64,000 bases of DNA, taken from Bradyrhizobium sp. LLZ17 (GTDB lineage Bacteria; Pseudomonadota; Alphaproteobacteria; Rhizobiales; Xanthobacteraceae). Position numbers and translations under genes: made by a program. The notes under the pieces are model-generated. The model was not told the DNA's origin. It searched no databases and was given only the letters and a program-made list of their open reading frames with translations. Positions 36,447-45,781 of this stretch are shown in pieces. Positions within the stretch are counted from its first letter, which is position 1. Each line of letters opens with the position of its first letter. The stretch spans positions 7,049,001-7,113,000 of the forward strand of contig NZ_CP165734.1 in the NCBI RefSeq assembly GCF_041200145.1, in the 5' to 3' direction.

Positions 36447-37612
36447 GGGATTTCCTGCTCGACGGAGTTCTGGAGATCTGCTTCCTGCGCTGCGCTGCCC
36501 TGGAGCTCCTGCACGCGGGTACCAGGCTGAAGCCTGTATTGCCCATCGACCACAATCTTCTCGTTGGCCTGAAGCCCTGAATCGATCAGCGCGCTGCCAT
36601 CGCTGATCTCGGCAACCCTCACTGGCCGCGTCGTCACGGTTTCGTCTGCCCCAATCATCCAGACGAAGGGCCCGTGTGGTCCCTGCTGAATGGCTGAGGC
36701 GGCAATGGTCAACCCGTTGTGGCGGGTTTCGAGAAAGAGTCGCGCATTGATGAGTTCGCCCGGCCAAAGCATCCGTTTCGCATTGGGAAAGCTCGCCCGT
36801 AGCTTGATCGTGCCGGTGGTCTGGACGATCTGGTTGTCCACCAGATCAAGCTTGCCCTCGTCGAGCTGGGTCTTGTCATCCTGACTATAGGCGAGCACCT
36901 TCAGTGGTCCCTTGGCCATCTCCCGATTGATCTCCACAAAGTCGGTCTGGGGAAGCGAGAACAGCAATGAGATTGGCTGGATCTGGGTCACATCCACTAG
37001 GCCAGCTGTATCGGTCGGATGGATGATGTTGCCGATATCGACCTGGCGAAGGCCGGTCACGCCGTCGATTGGAGATGTCAGCTGCGTATAGCTCAAATTC
37101 GTCTTCGCTTGCTCGATGACGCCCTCATCGGACTTCACCATCGCCTGAAGCTGGGCCAATTGGGCCTTCGTGGTATCGACGAGCTGCGTGCTTGCCCAAC
37201 CGTTCTTGGCCAGCGGCACGTACCGGTTCAGATTGGCCTGTGCATTGTCGACTTGCGCCTGATCGCGATCGCGATTGGCGATCGCCTGATCGAGCTGCGC
37301 TTGATAAGGGCGCGGATCGATCTCGGCGAGGAGATCGCCTTTTTTGACGGTCTGTCCCTGCGTGAAGGCGATCTTGATGAGCTGGCCGGTGATCTGGCTG
37401 CGCACGATGACGTTGTTATAGGCAATCACCGTGCCTACGCCACGCCGGTAGATCGGCACGTCGTGACGAACCACCGTTCCCGCCACGACCGGCACCGAAT
37501 CCGGCGCAACGCCAACCATGTTCGGTTTGGGCGGGCGGATTTGCCGGGCGACCAATGCAGCTCCTCCGGCAACCACCACGCCAGCGAGAATAACGAGCCA
37601 TAGCTTGCGCAT
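36443..37612 (-). CDS. RND membrane-fusion protein (MdtA-like)
   Basis: 389 aa. N-terminal anchor (LWLVILAGVVVAGGAALVA), barrel-sandwich motif (RSQITGQLIKIAFTQGQTVK), helical hairpin (about 95-165), beta-barrel and membrane-proximal domains. Periplasmic adaptor for the RND pump encoded next, with a 4-bp overlap. The Ser-rich secreted protein gene precedes it by 19 bp. Confidence 0.93.
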   Translation of the reverse strand: MRKLWLVILAGVVVAGGAALVARQIRPPKPNMVGVAPDSVPVVAGTVVRHDVPIYRRGVGTVIAYNNVIVRSQITGQLIKIAFTQGQTVKKGDLLAEIDPRPYQAQLDQAIANRDRDQAQVDNAQANLNRYVPLAKNGWASTQLVDTTKAQLAQLQAMVKSDEGVIEQAKTNLSYTQLTSPIDGVTGLRQVDIGNIIHPTDTAGLVDVTQIQPISLLFSLPQTDFVEINREMAKGPLKVLAYSQDDKTQLDEGKLDLVDNQIVQTTGTIKLRASFPNAKRMLWPGELINARLFLETRHNGLTIAASAIQQGPHGPFVWMIGADETVTTRPVRVAEISDGSALIDSGLQANEKIVVDGQYRLQPGTRVQELQGSAAQEADLQNSVEQEIP

Positions 37613-37631
37613 GCAACGCTCCCTGAAGCAG

Positions 37632-38222
37632 TCAGCAGCCTGATGAGGATGAAAAATTGTTCGTGCCGGTAGCGCCGCTCATCGAGGAAGCGGAGGAGCC
37701 GGACGTGCATGGCGCCGTGGTGTACGCAGTGCCCGAAGTATTGGGTAGCGGTACCGCTGTCATCGGGCTTTCGCCGCTGGTATCGGCCTCCGTTGCACCC
37801 AGCGGGATCGTGCCGCCAACCACGCCCGCCGTCGAGGCCGCAGGCTGGCTTGAATAGGTTGTGCTGCTTGATGTCGTGGCGCAGCTTGAGCTCGGTGTCA
37901 TGCCGCCGCCATCGAAGGTCGATGACGAGGATGAAGAGCTGCTCGTTGCACCCGTAGAAGAGGTCGACGACGTACCCATTGCGCCCGTCGAGCCAGTCGC
38001 ATTGCAGGACGCGCTAACCGTCGGACCTAGACCGCCAGAATCGATTTCGGTTGCCCCAAGCGGGACGCCGGCGCCAGTAAAGCTGCTGCTCGTTCCGTTG
38101 GAGCCCAGTGTGCCCATCGGGGAAGTCGCACCCATTGCCGAGGGGCCGGCGGTTGTTTGCGCGTCGCTGGCTGCGCTGGCGCAAAGCAGCGCAAGCGCTG
38201 CCACGAACAATCGTCGCCGCAT
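37632..38222 (-). CDS. Ser/Thr/Gly-rich secreted protein
   Basis: 196 aa from ATG 38222, whose distance to AGGAG is optimal (ATG 38228 is immediately 5'). Signal peptide (LFVAALALLCASAASDA). The mature protein is low-complexity Ser/Thr/Gly with two PLGATE(I/A)D repeats and scattered Cys (C83, C122, last residue region). Similar Ser-rich exported proteins occur in Bradyrhizobium. Being first in the RND operon, it may be an envelope protein needed with the pump; function unknown. Confidence 0.7.
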   Translation of the reverse strand: MRRRLFVAALALLCASAASDAQTTAGPSAMGATSPMGTLGSNGTSSSFTGAGVPLGATEIDSGGLGPTVSASCNATGSTGAMGTSSTSSTGATSSSSSSSSTFDGGGMTPSSSCATTSSSTTYSSQPAASTAGVVGGTIPLGATEADTSGESPMTAVPLPNTSGTAYTTAPCTSGSSASSMSGATGTNNFSSSSGC

Positions 38223-38360
38223 CGGCATCTCCTGATCATCGATTTGCAAATCGCCCTCTGAACCAACGAGAGTTCCGTTGAACCGATAGGAGCGGTTCGA
38301 CGCGTCGGCTTCGAGGCGTTAGCTAGGAGTAGAGATACGCGGCCGGCGGATTGGGGCCAC

Positions 38361-38394
38361 TAAATTCTCACCGGCAAAGTTAAACTCGAATTTA
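38361..38394. promoter_or_regulatory. TAAA dyads upstream of the Ser-rich/RND operon
   Basis: A full site TAAACTCGAATTTA at 38381-38394 and a half-site TAAATTCTCA at 38361-38370, about 20 bp apart, the same paired spacing as at the poxB promoter. About 140 bp upstream of the start at 38222. Confidence 0.55.
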
Positions 38395-38462
38395 GGGTCA
38401 TCCTGCTTGTCTATCGCCGGGCGCCTGGGCAGATCTGCTCGTACAGACGCGTTGCGATGCTC

Positions 38463-39857
38463 TCAACTGACTTGCGGTGGACCGCGTTCGAACACGATCT
38501 CCGCAACGCAACCCCGTCCGGTTGGCGCTGGCGACAGCCCGAACTGAACTCCGTGCAATTTTGCGATCGCAACCACCAGGCTCAGACCCAATCCAAGCCC
38601 AGGCTCTCCGCGGCTTTTGTCGGATCGATAGAAGCGTCTCGTGACGAGGTCACGCTCGCTCGGCGCGATTCCGCGCCCGGTGTCGCTGACGTGCACGATG
38701 CTCTTTTCTCCGATGCGACAGAGCTTGAGCTCGATATGCCCGCATTCCGGCGTGAATTTCACGGCGTTGTCGACGAGATTTGCAATGGCCTCGAACAGCA
38801 GGTCGCGATCGCCCTGAACCACCATCTTCTCTTTGGCTTCTACGACTAGGGTTACGCCTTTGTCTTTGGCCATAGGCTCGTAGAGCTCTCCAACGTCGCG
38901 TACCAACTCCGCCAGGTCGACCTCACGGAACCCCTCCAAACGCCGACTATGCTCGATTTCGGTGATGCGGAGCAGGGCAGTGACCATCGTTAATGATTGG
39001 TCGAGCCCCCCGATGGCGCGATCGACAGCCTCCTTCAGCTCGTCAAGAGTCTTCGCTTTGTGCCGTCCGCTCTCCAGGGTCATCCGCACATTCGTGAGCG
39101 GCGTTCGCAGGTCGTGAGCGATGTCGTCGCCCACTCCGGCAACACTACGCAGAAGCTCCTCCATTTCATCCAGCATTGCATTGATAAGCCGCGCCAGCTC
39201 GGTGAAGGGAGCCCCACCTTGTTCCGGCAAGCGTTCGCGCAATTCGCCCGCCACGATGCGTTGGATCTGCCGGTTGTATTGGTCGAGCCGTTGTTGCGTC
39301 CTGATGCTCAGGAATGCTCCAAACAGCGAACCAAGGCACAGCGCCGGAATGAGCCCCCATGCGACTGCTCGCTCTATCGTGCTGCCGATTTCAGACAGCT
39401 CGTCGGTGTTCCGGCCGATGAGGAGGATCGCTCCATCATCAAGCTTGCGTGCGACGGCGCGTGCCAACTGTTGCTCGCGGCCGGCGGCATCGATCCGCAC
39501 CACTGAAAGCTGCTGTGGTGGGGTGTCTGGCTGTAGGTTGCGCGGCAGACTTTCAATGTTTCCGATCACACGGTTTCCGTGCGCGTCGAAGAGGCCGCCG
39601 AGCTTCACCCGCCGCGGATCCCCGTCGAGGTGTTGCTGGAGGGCTTGGAGCCGCTGCTGTGGAGGAAGGCTGGAGAACGTATTGGCGCGATCGATAATCA
39701 GTCGATCGACACTCGCGGTCACGTATCTGGAAGTCGGCCAGTAGATGAAGGCGATGATCAGGAAGACGCAGATCGCGAACGCGCCGATTGCGACCACGGT
39801 CCCGCGAAGAATGGTCGATCGGAAGGCTCTCGTTCGAATAATCTTAGGAAGGGGCAC
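38463..39857 (-). CDS. membrane sensor histidine kinase
   Basis: 464 aa from GTG 39857. Two transmembrane segments (about 15-36 and 168-190) around a periplasmic sensor region; HAMP; H-box IAHDLRTPLTNVRM; N-box NLVDNAVKFTP; DTGRGI and GLGLGLSLV. It overlaps the response-regulator gene by 14 bp and is its cognate kinase. Divergent in function from the RND operon, which it may control. Paralogue of 31345-32718. Confidence 0.92.
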   Translation of the reverse strand: MPLPKIIRTRAFRSTILRGTVVAIGAFAICVFLIIAFIYWPTSRYVTASVDRLIIDRANTFSSLPPQQRLQALQQHLDGDPRRVKLGGLFDAHGNRVIGNIESLPRNLQPDTPPQQLSVVRIDAAGREQQLARAVARKLDDGAILLIGRNTDELSEIGSTIERAVAWGLIPALCLGSLFGAFLSIRTQQRLDQYNRQIQRIVAGELRERLPEQGGAPFTELARLINAMLDEMEELLRSVAGVGDDIAHDLRTPLTNVRMTLESGRHKAKTLDELKEAVDRAIGGLDQSLTMVTALLRITEIEHSRRLEGFREVDLAELVRDVGELYEPMAKDKGVTLVVEAKEKMVVQGDRDLLFEAIANLVDNAVKFTPECGHIELKLCRIGEKSIVHVSDTGRGIAPSERDLVTRRFYRSDKSRGEPGLGLGLSLVVAIAKLHGVQFGLSPAPTGRGCVAEIVFERGPPQVS

Positions 39858-40521
39858 GCAACATAAATCCTTCTCCCCGGATATTGAGGATCATCGGCGG
39901 CTGGCCGGCCGGATCGACCTTGCGGCGGAGCCGACCCATATGCACATCGACGAGATTGCTCTGGGGCACGAACTTGTAGTTCCAGACTTCTTCAAACAGC
40001 ATCGCTCGCGTGAGCAGTTGGTCGACGCGGCGCATCATGTATTCGAGTAGCCGAAACTCGCGCGGCAAAAAGATCAAGCGGGCGACCCTCGCGCATAGCG
40101 GTGCGCTCCAGCAAATCGACTTCAAGTGGTCCGACCCGCAGCACGGTGTCCCGGCTTTCACCAGGCCTTCGCAGCAGGGCCTCAATCCTCGCAATCAGCT
40201 CCAGGATCGCAAATGGTTTGGTCAGATAGTCGTCACCGCCGGCCCGCAACCCACGAATTCTGTCATCCACCGCTCCGAGGGCGCTCAAGACCAGAACGGG
40301 GGTGCGCACCTGCTCCTGCCTGGCAACCTCGATGATGGTCAGGCCGTCGATCCGGGAAGCAGACGGTCGACGATCATGACATCGGCCCCGCCTGCGCGAG
40401 CTTTGTCGAGTCCCTCAATGCCCGTCGCCGCCCGGTCGACCTCGTATCCACGACCCGCGAGTTCAGCCGCGATCTGTTGGGCGGTCTCGTCGTGATCCTC
40501 GATCAGCAGCACCTTCGGCAT
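39844..40521 (-). pseudogene. OmpR-family response regulator, two frameshifts
   Basis: Receiver start MPKVLLIEDHDETAQQIAAE at ATG 40521 (AAGGAAG upstream), phosphoacceptor Asp in [11 protein letters not shown]; a frame change at 40351-40353 (one G short), then [20 protein letters not shown] and the receiver Lys in YLTKPF; a second change at the A5 run 40067-40071 (one base extra), then [14 protein letters not shown] and winged-HTH end VHMGRLRRKVD...GEGFMLRA. Correcting both gives a normal 225-aa regulator. Both events are in homopolymers, so sequencing error is the likely cause. TAAA dyads lie in its promoter. Confidence 0.85.
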
Positions 40522-40649
40522 TGCGACTTCCTTGGCACCACGGCCGCTCGCAGATGGCAGGAGCCTGCCCAATTGCCACCGACAAGGCTGACTGTCTGTT
40601 GCGAAATTGTACAATAACCACATAGCCCTAGCACGAAGCCGAGCTTCAT

Positions 40650-40682
40650 TAAATCCAGTTTAGTTTTGTAAATTCGACTTTA
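40650..40682. promoter_or_regulatory. paired TAAA dyads upstream of the two-component genes
   Basis: TAAATTCGACTTTA at 40669-40682 and a one-base-shorter TAAATCCAGTTTA at 40650-40662, 19 bp apart. They lie about 130-160 bp upstream of the response-regulator start, suggesting autoregulation or cross-regulation. Confidence 0.55.
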
Positions 40683-40795
40683 TGGCGCGCGCCTGCATGG
40701 ACGAGGCCGCTCGCGTCTCGCAGAGGGTTTCAGGTGAGGCTCGCCGCTCTGGTCAGGGCAGACGTTGGCGAACTCACAAGCGCGCAGTGGCCTGT

Positions 40796-42982
40796 TCAGC
40801 TGGCGCGAAGTGCCGCCAACACTTTTCGCGGCGTGAACGGCACCGAGCGCAGGCGTACGCCAGTAGCTTCGAACACGGCCCCGGCAATGGCCGAAGGGAC
40901 GACGGCGCAGGTAGGCTCCCCGCCGCCCCAGGGGACCTCTTGCGGGCGATCGATCAGATCGATAACGATCTCTGGGATCTCAGGGAAGCTTAGAATGGGA
41001 TAGCTCGCCCAATCAAGGCTCGTGACCATGGAGCGATCGAAGGTCACTTCCTCCTTCAGGATTCGGCTCACGGTTTGGACAACGCAGCCCTCGATCTGAT
41101 TGCGCAGTCCGTCAGGGTTGATGATCTGGCCGCAATCATGCGCCACGTAGAAGCGTTTCACCGCAAGGGCGCCAGTCTTGCGGTTGATTTCCACATCGGC
41201 GATGGCGCCGACATAGGTGCGCACCAGCTCGTATTTCACATAGGCAAGCCCGCGTCCCGTGACGACCTCGGCATTGCGATCCGGTTTTCGCCGCTCACGC
41301 CATTTGCTGAGCTTAGCCAGTCGCTCCAGCAGTTCCTTGCCGCGCGCGTCCTCGAGATGTTGAAGCCGGATGTCAAGCGGATCCGCGCCAACGCTCGCCG
41401 CAATCTCGTCAAGGAAGGATTCGTTGGCAAAGGTATTTTGCAGGCGCCCGGGCGAGCGGATCCAGGCAGGTCGCAAGGGTGTCGACTGCAATCGGTGGGC
41501 GGTGGTCGTGACGTTTGGGATATCATACGGAATCGAGAGATCGTTGAGCACACCGCCAGGGCTGAGCTTGCCAAGACTGTTAAGCCCGGCAAGGTCAGCG
41601 CCGGTGAGCGGCACAAAAGTCGCCGATCCGTCAGGCACGAACAGTTCGGATTCCCACGCCGCCAGATTTCCCTGCGGATCGACCCCGGCTTGCATGTCGA
41701 GTAGTGTCGGCGGTCCCTTGGGATCCCAGCCGTGCTCATCGGCGCGCATCCATTGCACCCGAACCGGCCTGCCCACCGCACGCGCCAGCAGCGCCGCATC
41801 GGCCGCGGCGTCTTCGTGCCCATTGCGGCCGTAGCAGCCCGCGCCCTCGACATAGACGCAGCGAACGTCCGCGTGGGATAGTGCCAGCATCGCAGCCAGT
41901 TGCTTGCGCAAATCGTGTGTCGCCTGCGAGGCGGTCCAGCAGGTGAGCTTGCCATCGATAAAGGTCGCCACGGCACAGGACGGGCCGATCGAGCCGTGGG
42001 TGTGGATCGCGAAATCATAGGTTGCCCGAAGCTTGCGTGGCGCGGCACCAAGGACCGCGCGCGAGCTGCCGAGACGGCTGGTGACATCGTCATGCACGAC
42101 GGGCGTATTGCGTACGTGCTCCCAGATTTTGCTCTGGTCCGGGAGGTCATTCCAGCTTGACCAGGTTACCTTCATCTGTTGGGCGGCCTTGATTGCGCTC
42201 CATTCGCTTTTGGCGACGACGCCAAGAAAGTTGCTGATGCGGACGATCTTCACTATTCCAGGTATGTCGGCGATTGAAGACTCGTCATAGGAGACGAGCG
42301 TCGCACCGAACCCCGATGGACGCACCACTCGGCCATGCAGCATGTCGGGAAGCTTGAAATCCTGCATGAAAGTGAAGCGGCCATCCACCTTGGCCGGAAT
42401 GTCCAGGCGGCGCACCGGCTTGCCGACGACGGTGTAATCGCCAGGCGCCTTCTGCGGCGCGTCCGTTTCGATGTCGAGAGCAAGGCTCGTTGGTTCAACG
42501 AGACTCCCAATCGGCAGCCGCTCGCCGCCTGCGGCAGTGACGACACCGTTTCGGATCGAAAGCGTGGAAATGTCGCGATCCATCTGCGCGGCCGCGCGGC
42601 GCAGAAGGGCTCGACGCGCCGTGGCCGCAGCGCGGCGCAGCTGCATGCCGCCGCTCTGAATCGAAAAGCTTCCGCTGGTCGTGCCCTGGTCTGGCGTGAG
42701 CGCGGTGTCGCCTTCGATGATCGTGATCTGGTTCATGGAGACGTCAAGCTCGTCCGCGACGATCTGGGTTAATGCGGTCCGCACCCCGGTGCCGAGATCG
42801 ACCTTTCCGGAATAGACCGTCACCCTTCCATCCTGTGCGACAGCAAGGAAGCCGTCGACCCGATCAGGCGACAGGGTTTTTTCGGCGGCGGCCGTCTCGG
42901 CGCGTGCCATCGGCAGGCTAAAGGCCACAATGAGCGCGCCACCTGCCTGCAACACCTTGCGCCGATTCATCATCTCGTCCAT
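40796..42982 (-). CDS. molybdopterin-binding subunit of a xanthine-oxidase-family hydroxylase (IorB/aldehyde oxidase-like)
   Basis: 728 aa from ATG 42982 (AAGGAG upstream). N-terminal Tat signal (NRRKVLQAGGALIVAFSLPMA). Duplicated Mo-cofactor-binding fold with glycine-rich GAGCYGRNGHEDAA (about 390). The two-subunit arrangement with a [2Fe-2S] partner and no FAD subunit resembles isoquinoline 1-oxidoreductase and membrane-associated aldehyde dehydrogenases that pass electrons to a cytochrome or quinone. Substrate not readable. Confidence 0.88.
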   Translation of the reverse strand: MDEMMNRRKVLQAGGALIVAFSLPMARAETAAAEKTLSPDRVDGFLAVAQDGRVTVYSGKVDLGTGVRTALTQIVADELDVSMNQITIIEGDTALTPDQGTTSGSFSIQSGGMQLRRAAATARRALLRRAAAQMDRDISTLSIRNGVVTAAGGERLPIGSLVEPTSLALDIETDAPQKAPGDYTVVGKPVRRLDIPAKVDGRFTFMQDFKLPDMLHGRVVRPSGFGATLVSYDESSIADIPGIVKIVRISNFLGVVAKSEWSAIKAAQQMKVTWSSWNDLPDQSKIWEHVRNTPVVHDDVTSRLGSSRAVLGAAPRKLRATYDFAIHTHGSIGPSCAVATFIDGKLTCWTASQATHDLRKQLAAMLALSHADVRCVYVEGAGCYGRNGHEDAAADAALLARAVGRPVRVQWMRADEHGWDPKGPPTLLDMQAGVDPQGNLAAWESELFVPDGSATFVPLTGADLAGLNSLGKLSPGGVLNDLSIPYDIPNVTTTAHRLQSTPLRPAWIRSPGRLQNTFANESFLDEIAASVGADPLDIRLQHLEDARGKELLERLAKLSKWRERRKPDRNAEVVTGRGLAYVKYELVRTYVGAIADVEINRKTGALAVKRFYVAHDCGQIINPDGLRNQIEGCVVQTVSRILKEEVTFDRSMVTSLDWASYPILSFPEIPEIVIDLIDRPQEVPWGGGEPTCAVVPSAIAGAVFEATGVRLRSVPFTPRKVLAALRAS

Positions 42983-42993
42983 GGCGCGTCTCC

Positions 42994-43455
42994 TTACGAG
43001 CTTGCCGCAGCGCGCATGACCGCACGCAGAATCCGCAGATGCGTTCCGCAACGGCAAAGATTGTTCGCCAGTTCTGTCTTAATGTCTTGCTCGCTCGGCT
43101 TCGGATTGCGCGCCAAAAGGTCCGCCGACTGCATGATCATGCCGTTGATGCAGTAGCCGCACTGGACTGCCTGCTCTTCGATGAACGCGCTTTGCAGCGG
43201 ATGGGGATTGCTGGTCGTGCCGAGGCCTTCGAGCGTCACGACGCGGCCGGACACTGCGGATAGCGGTGTAACGCAGGACCGAACTGCCGTTCCATCGACG
43301 TGGACGGTGCAGGCGCCGCATTGGCCGAGACCGCAACCGAAACGCGGTCCATGCAGACCAAGCTCATTTCTCAGCACGTAAAGCAGGGGAGTATCAGGAT
43401 CATCGACGGTTACTGAAGCGGCTTTACCGTTCACGTTCAAGGAAGTCGTTGCCAT
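42994..43455 (-). CDS. [2Fe-2S] subunit of xanthine-oxidase-family hydroxylase (IorA-like)
   Basis: 153 aa from ATG 43455. Plant-type [2Fe-2S] motif GCGLGQCGACTVHVDG with a further Cys near RSCVTPL, and the second cluster ligands CGYCINGMIM and CRCGTHLRI. Electron-transfer partner of the downstream Mo subunit (11-bp gap). The pair is probably exported together by Tat using the large subunit's signal. Confidence 0.92.
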   Translation of the reverse strand: MATTSLNVNGKAASVTVDDPDTPLLYVLRNELGLHGPRFGCGLGQCGACTVHVDGTAVRSCVTPLSAVSGRVVTLEGLGTTSNPHPLQSAFIEEQAVQCGYCINGMIMQSADLLARNPKPSEQDIKTELANNLCRCGTHLRILRAVMRAAASS

Positions 43456-43615
43456 CGTATAATTCCTGCCTTGCGCTCCGGTCGCCAAGCTCTTGCCAGG
43501 TTGGAGCGCGATGACGCCGCGATGAAAGAGCCGTAAGTGCCGCACATCGAGCGGGTTAATGACAGGAGCGAAGTAGGGAGGTGGCGCGCTCGCCCCAAAC
43601 AAAAAATCTTGAGTA

Positions 43616-43688
43616 TCAATTTGAATTGAGCGCTCGGTAGCTTTGCGTCCGACTGGAGTCCCGCTCATCAAGCCTAAATCCAAATTTA
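43616..43688. promoter_or_regulatory. TAAA dyads upstream of the hydroxylase operon
   Basis: TAAATCCAAATTTA at 43675-43688 and a related TCAATTTGAATTGA palindrome at 43616-43629. They lie 160-230 bp from the [2Fe-2S] gene and about 100 bp from the divergent DUF305 gene, so could control either. Confidence 0.5.
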
Positions 43689-43784
43689 ATTGAGCGCGCC
43701 ATCTGGTGCGCCGACTTCGAGAAATCGACAGCCTGGACATTTCGTCAATCCGGCTGGGCAACGGCTCATCCTTTGGAGGTCAAC

Positions 43785-44246
43785 ATGGCTTTTTCCTCGC
43801 GCACAATCGTGTTGTCCACGATGCTGCTAACGGCTGCAGCTTCACCGTCGTGGGCACAGAATTCAACGAGCGCGAACCCTGGTACAGGCAGCGCCGGCCG
43901 CAGCGAGCAGCAATTCATCGTCGACAATGATCTGGCGATGAGTGACATGACGAGAGCGATGCTCGTCAAACCAACCGGTGACGTGGACCATGACTTTGCT
44001 GCCATGATGATTCCTCACCATCGAGGCGCGATTGATATGGCGCGCGCCGAGCTGAAATACGGTCACAACGAAGACCTTCGGCGGCTGGCGCAGAACATCA
44101 TCGCGCAACAGCAGCAGGAGATATCAATCATGCGCCGCGCCACCGGGGAGGATTCTCAGGCAAGCGACAAGTCGTTGCCGCCATCGAGGCCAAAGCCGGA
44201 TGCTGCGAATCGTCCAAGCGCAATGAACGCGACGCACATGAAGTGA
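43785..44246 (+). CDS. DUF305 secreted protein
   Basis: 153 aa from ATG 43785, with GGAGGT upstream. Signal peptide (TIVLSTMLLTAAASPSWA). DUF305 core MMIPHHRGAIDMARAEL (about 75-91) with the paired His, then a helical C-terminus (LAQNIIAQQQQEISIMRR). DUF305 is a ferritin-like family often linked to metal or copper resistance; function here unknown. Divergent from the hydroxylase operon. Confidence 0.88.
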   Translation: MAFSSRTIVLSTMLLTAAASPSWAQNSTSANPGTGSAGRSEQQFIVDNDLAMSDMTRAMLVKPTGDVDHDFAAMMIPHHRGAIDMARAELKYGHNEDLRRLAQNIIAQQQQEISIMRRATGEDSQASDKSLPPSRPKPDAANRPSAMNATHMK

Positions 44247-44360
44247 ATTCGGGCAAATCCCTCTGTGTAACAAAGGCGAGCAGCCCGCACGAACGCGCCA
44301 CAAGGCGGTCGCCGGATCGGTAAACAACAGACATGACGGCTGAGCTAAAGGAGCTTTGCA

Positions 44361-45431
44361 ATGAGCGAAAATCCTCGCGATGAATTCCAACCCAACGGCA
44401 ATGGTGTGCGACGGCGCACGGTGCTGGTCGGCGCGGGGCTCGCAGCAACCGGGTTGGCGCTATCAGGCGGCGTTGCAGCAGCTGAGCCAGTAAAGCATGC
44501 ATCGGTAGCCGAGCCGGTCAGCGGGCCCTATCCGAAACCTCCTGCCGGAAGAACCGCCGGGCCGATCCTGCCAGGGCGCGGCTCGGCGCTGGTCGGCAAG
44601 ATCGCGGTGGTGACCGGTGCGGCCCGCGGAATTGGCCGTGCGATTGCCGTCGAATTCGCTGCCAACGGTGCTGATATCATTGCCCTCGACATTGCAGGAC
44701 CGGTCAGCCCGACTGCCGATGCAATTCCGGCCACGGAGGCTGAACTCGCCGGGACAGTATCGGAGATCGAGAAATATGGCCGGCGCGCCACCGCAGTCAA
44801 AGCGGACATTCGTGACATGAAGGCTTTGCGAGCAGTTGCCGAGAAAGTGGAGCGTGAACACGGAAAGATCGACATCGTTGTCGCCAATGCCGCCATTCAG
44901 GGGTGGAAACCGCTGATGGAAATGGACGACATGGACTGGCGCGACCAGATCGAGAATAATCTCAATGGGACTGCGAATACCGTTCGCGCCTTTGGACCCA
45001 AGCTGGTCGCCCGCAATCAGGGTCGCATCATTCTGCTCTCTTCGATGCAAGGCAGAATGGGCACGATGGATGGGGCAAGCTATTCCGCGTCAAAATGGGG
45101 CATTTTGGGGCTGATGAAATCGGCGGCCCTGGAGCTCGGTCGGCACAACGTCACCGTCAATGCAATCTTGCCGGGACTGGTCGGCACGCCTTTGACCTAC
45201 AATGAGCAGCGGTTCCGGGCGGCAATCGCACAGTCTAATCGCCAACCCCCGGCGCACCCGACCGCGCAGGAAACCTGGGACGCTCGTGCTCCGACTGTGC
45301 CGCTTCAGGTGGGATGGCTGCAGCCCGAAGACATCTCGCCGGTGGCGGTTTTCCTGGCATCCGACGCCGCTGCGCTGGTAACCGGCAGCGAATTTGCAGT
45401 CACCGGTGGAGACGCGGCCAAGGTCAGCTGA
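44361..45431 (+). CDS. short-chain dehydrogenase with Tat signal
   Basis: 356 aa. N-terminal RRRTVLVGAGLAATGLALSG is a Tat-type signal with cleavage near VAAAE. The SDR domain begins at about 78: TGAARGIGRA, acidic cofactor residue in IIALDIAG, NAAIQG, SSMQGR, YSASKWG (YxxxK). The insertion between beta-2 and alpha-2 resembles mycofactocin-type SDRs. Periplasmic location for an NAD(P)-type enzyme is unusual unless the cofactor is carried out with it in folded form. Function unknown. Confidence 0.85.
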   Translation: MSENPRDEFQPNGNGVRRRTVLVGAGLAATGLALSGGVAAAEPVKHASVAEPVSGPYPKPPAGRTAGPILPGRGSALVGKIAVVTGAARGIGRAIAVEFAANGADIIALDIAGPVSPTADAIPATEAELAGTVSEIEKYGRRATAVKADIRDMKALRAVAEKVEREHGKIDIVVANAAIQGWKPLMEMDDMDWRDQIENNLNGTANTVRAFGPKLVARNQGRIILLSSMQGRMGTMDGASYSASKWGILGLMKSAALELGRHNVTVNAILPGLVGTPLTYNEQRFRAAIAQSNRQPPAHPTAQETWDARAPTVPLQVGWLQPEDISPVAVFLASDAAALVTGSEFAVTGGDAAKVS

Positions 45432-45781
45432 TCGACACGCGCGAATACGCGTGCTGCTCGTGTGGTCGGGTGGCACGCGCCGAAGCGCTCCACAGTCTTC
45501 TGCACATCACCCGAATTTGTAACGCGGTCGCGGTGGCGCGAAACTACTGCCAACGTGCACGTGCGCATCGGCGCGTTTTCATTCGCCACCGAAAGCGGGG
45601 AAGCGCATCGAGCGCAGCAAATGCCGTTTCAACGCGTCCCAAGCTATGAAGGAAAGTTTAGTCACCTTAAGGTCTATTTAATGGTGCCGCCACGCGGTCT
45701 GCTTACCTCCGTTGCATCAATGATCGAGTGAAGTCTCCCCGCGGGAGAGTTGCTCATCCTGGCGACGAAAGGCGGACGATA
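45432..45781. other. intergenic region before the citrate-lyase operon
   Basis: 350 bp. It should hold the promoter of the cit genes; an AT-rich block with a CCTTAAGG palindrome at about 45663-45680 stands out. No gene supported. Confidence 0.4.

Noticed and set aside
40682..40993. Plus-strand frame starting on the TAAA dyad
   Set aside because: Runs antisense through the end of the Mo hydroxylase gene without any ribosome site.
45663..45681. AT-rich block before the cit operon as a member of the TAAA regulon
   Set aside because: It has TAAG-N5-TTTA rather than the dyad; could be an unrelated promoter element.
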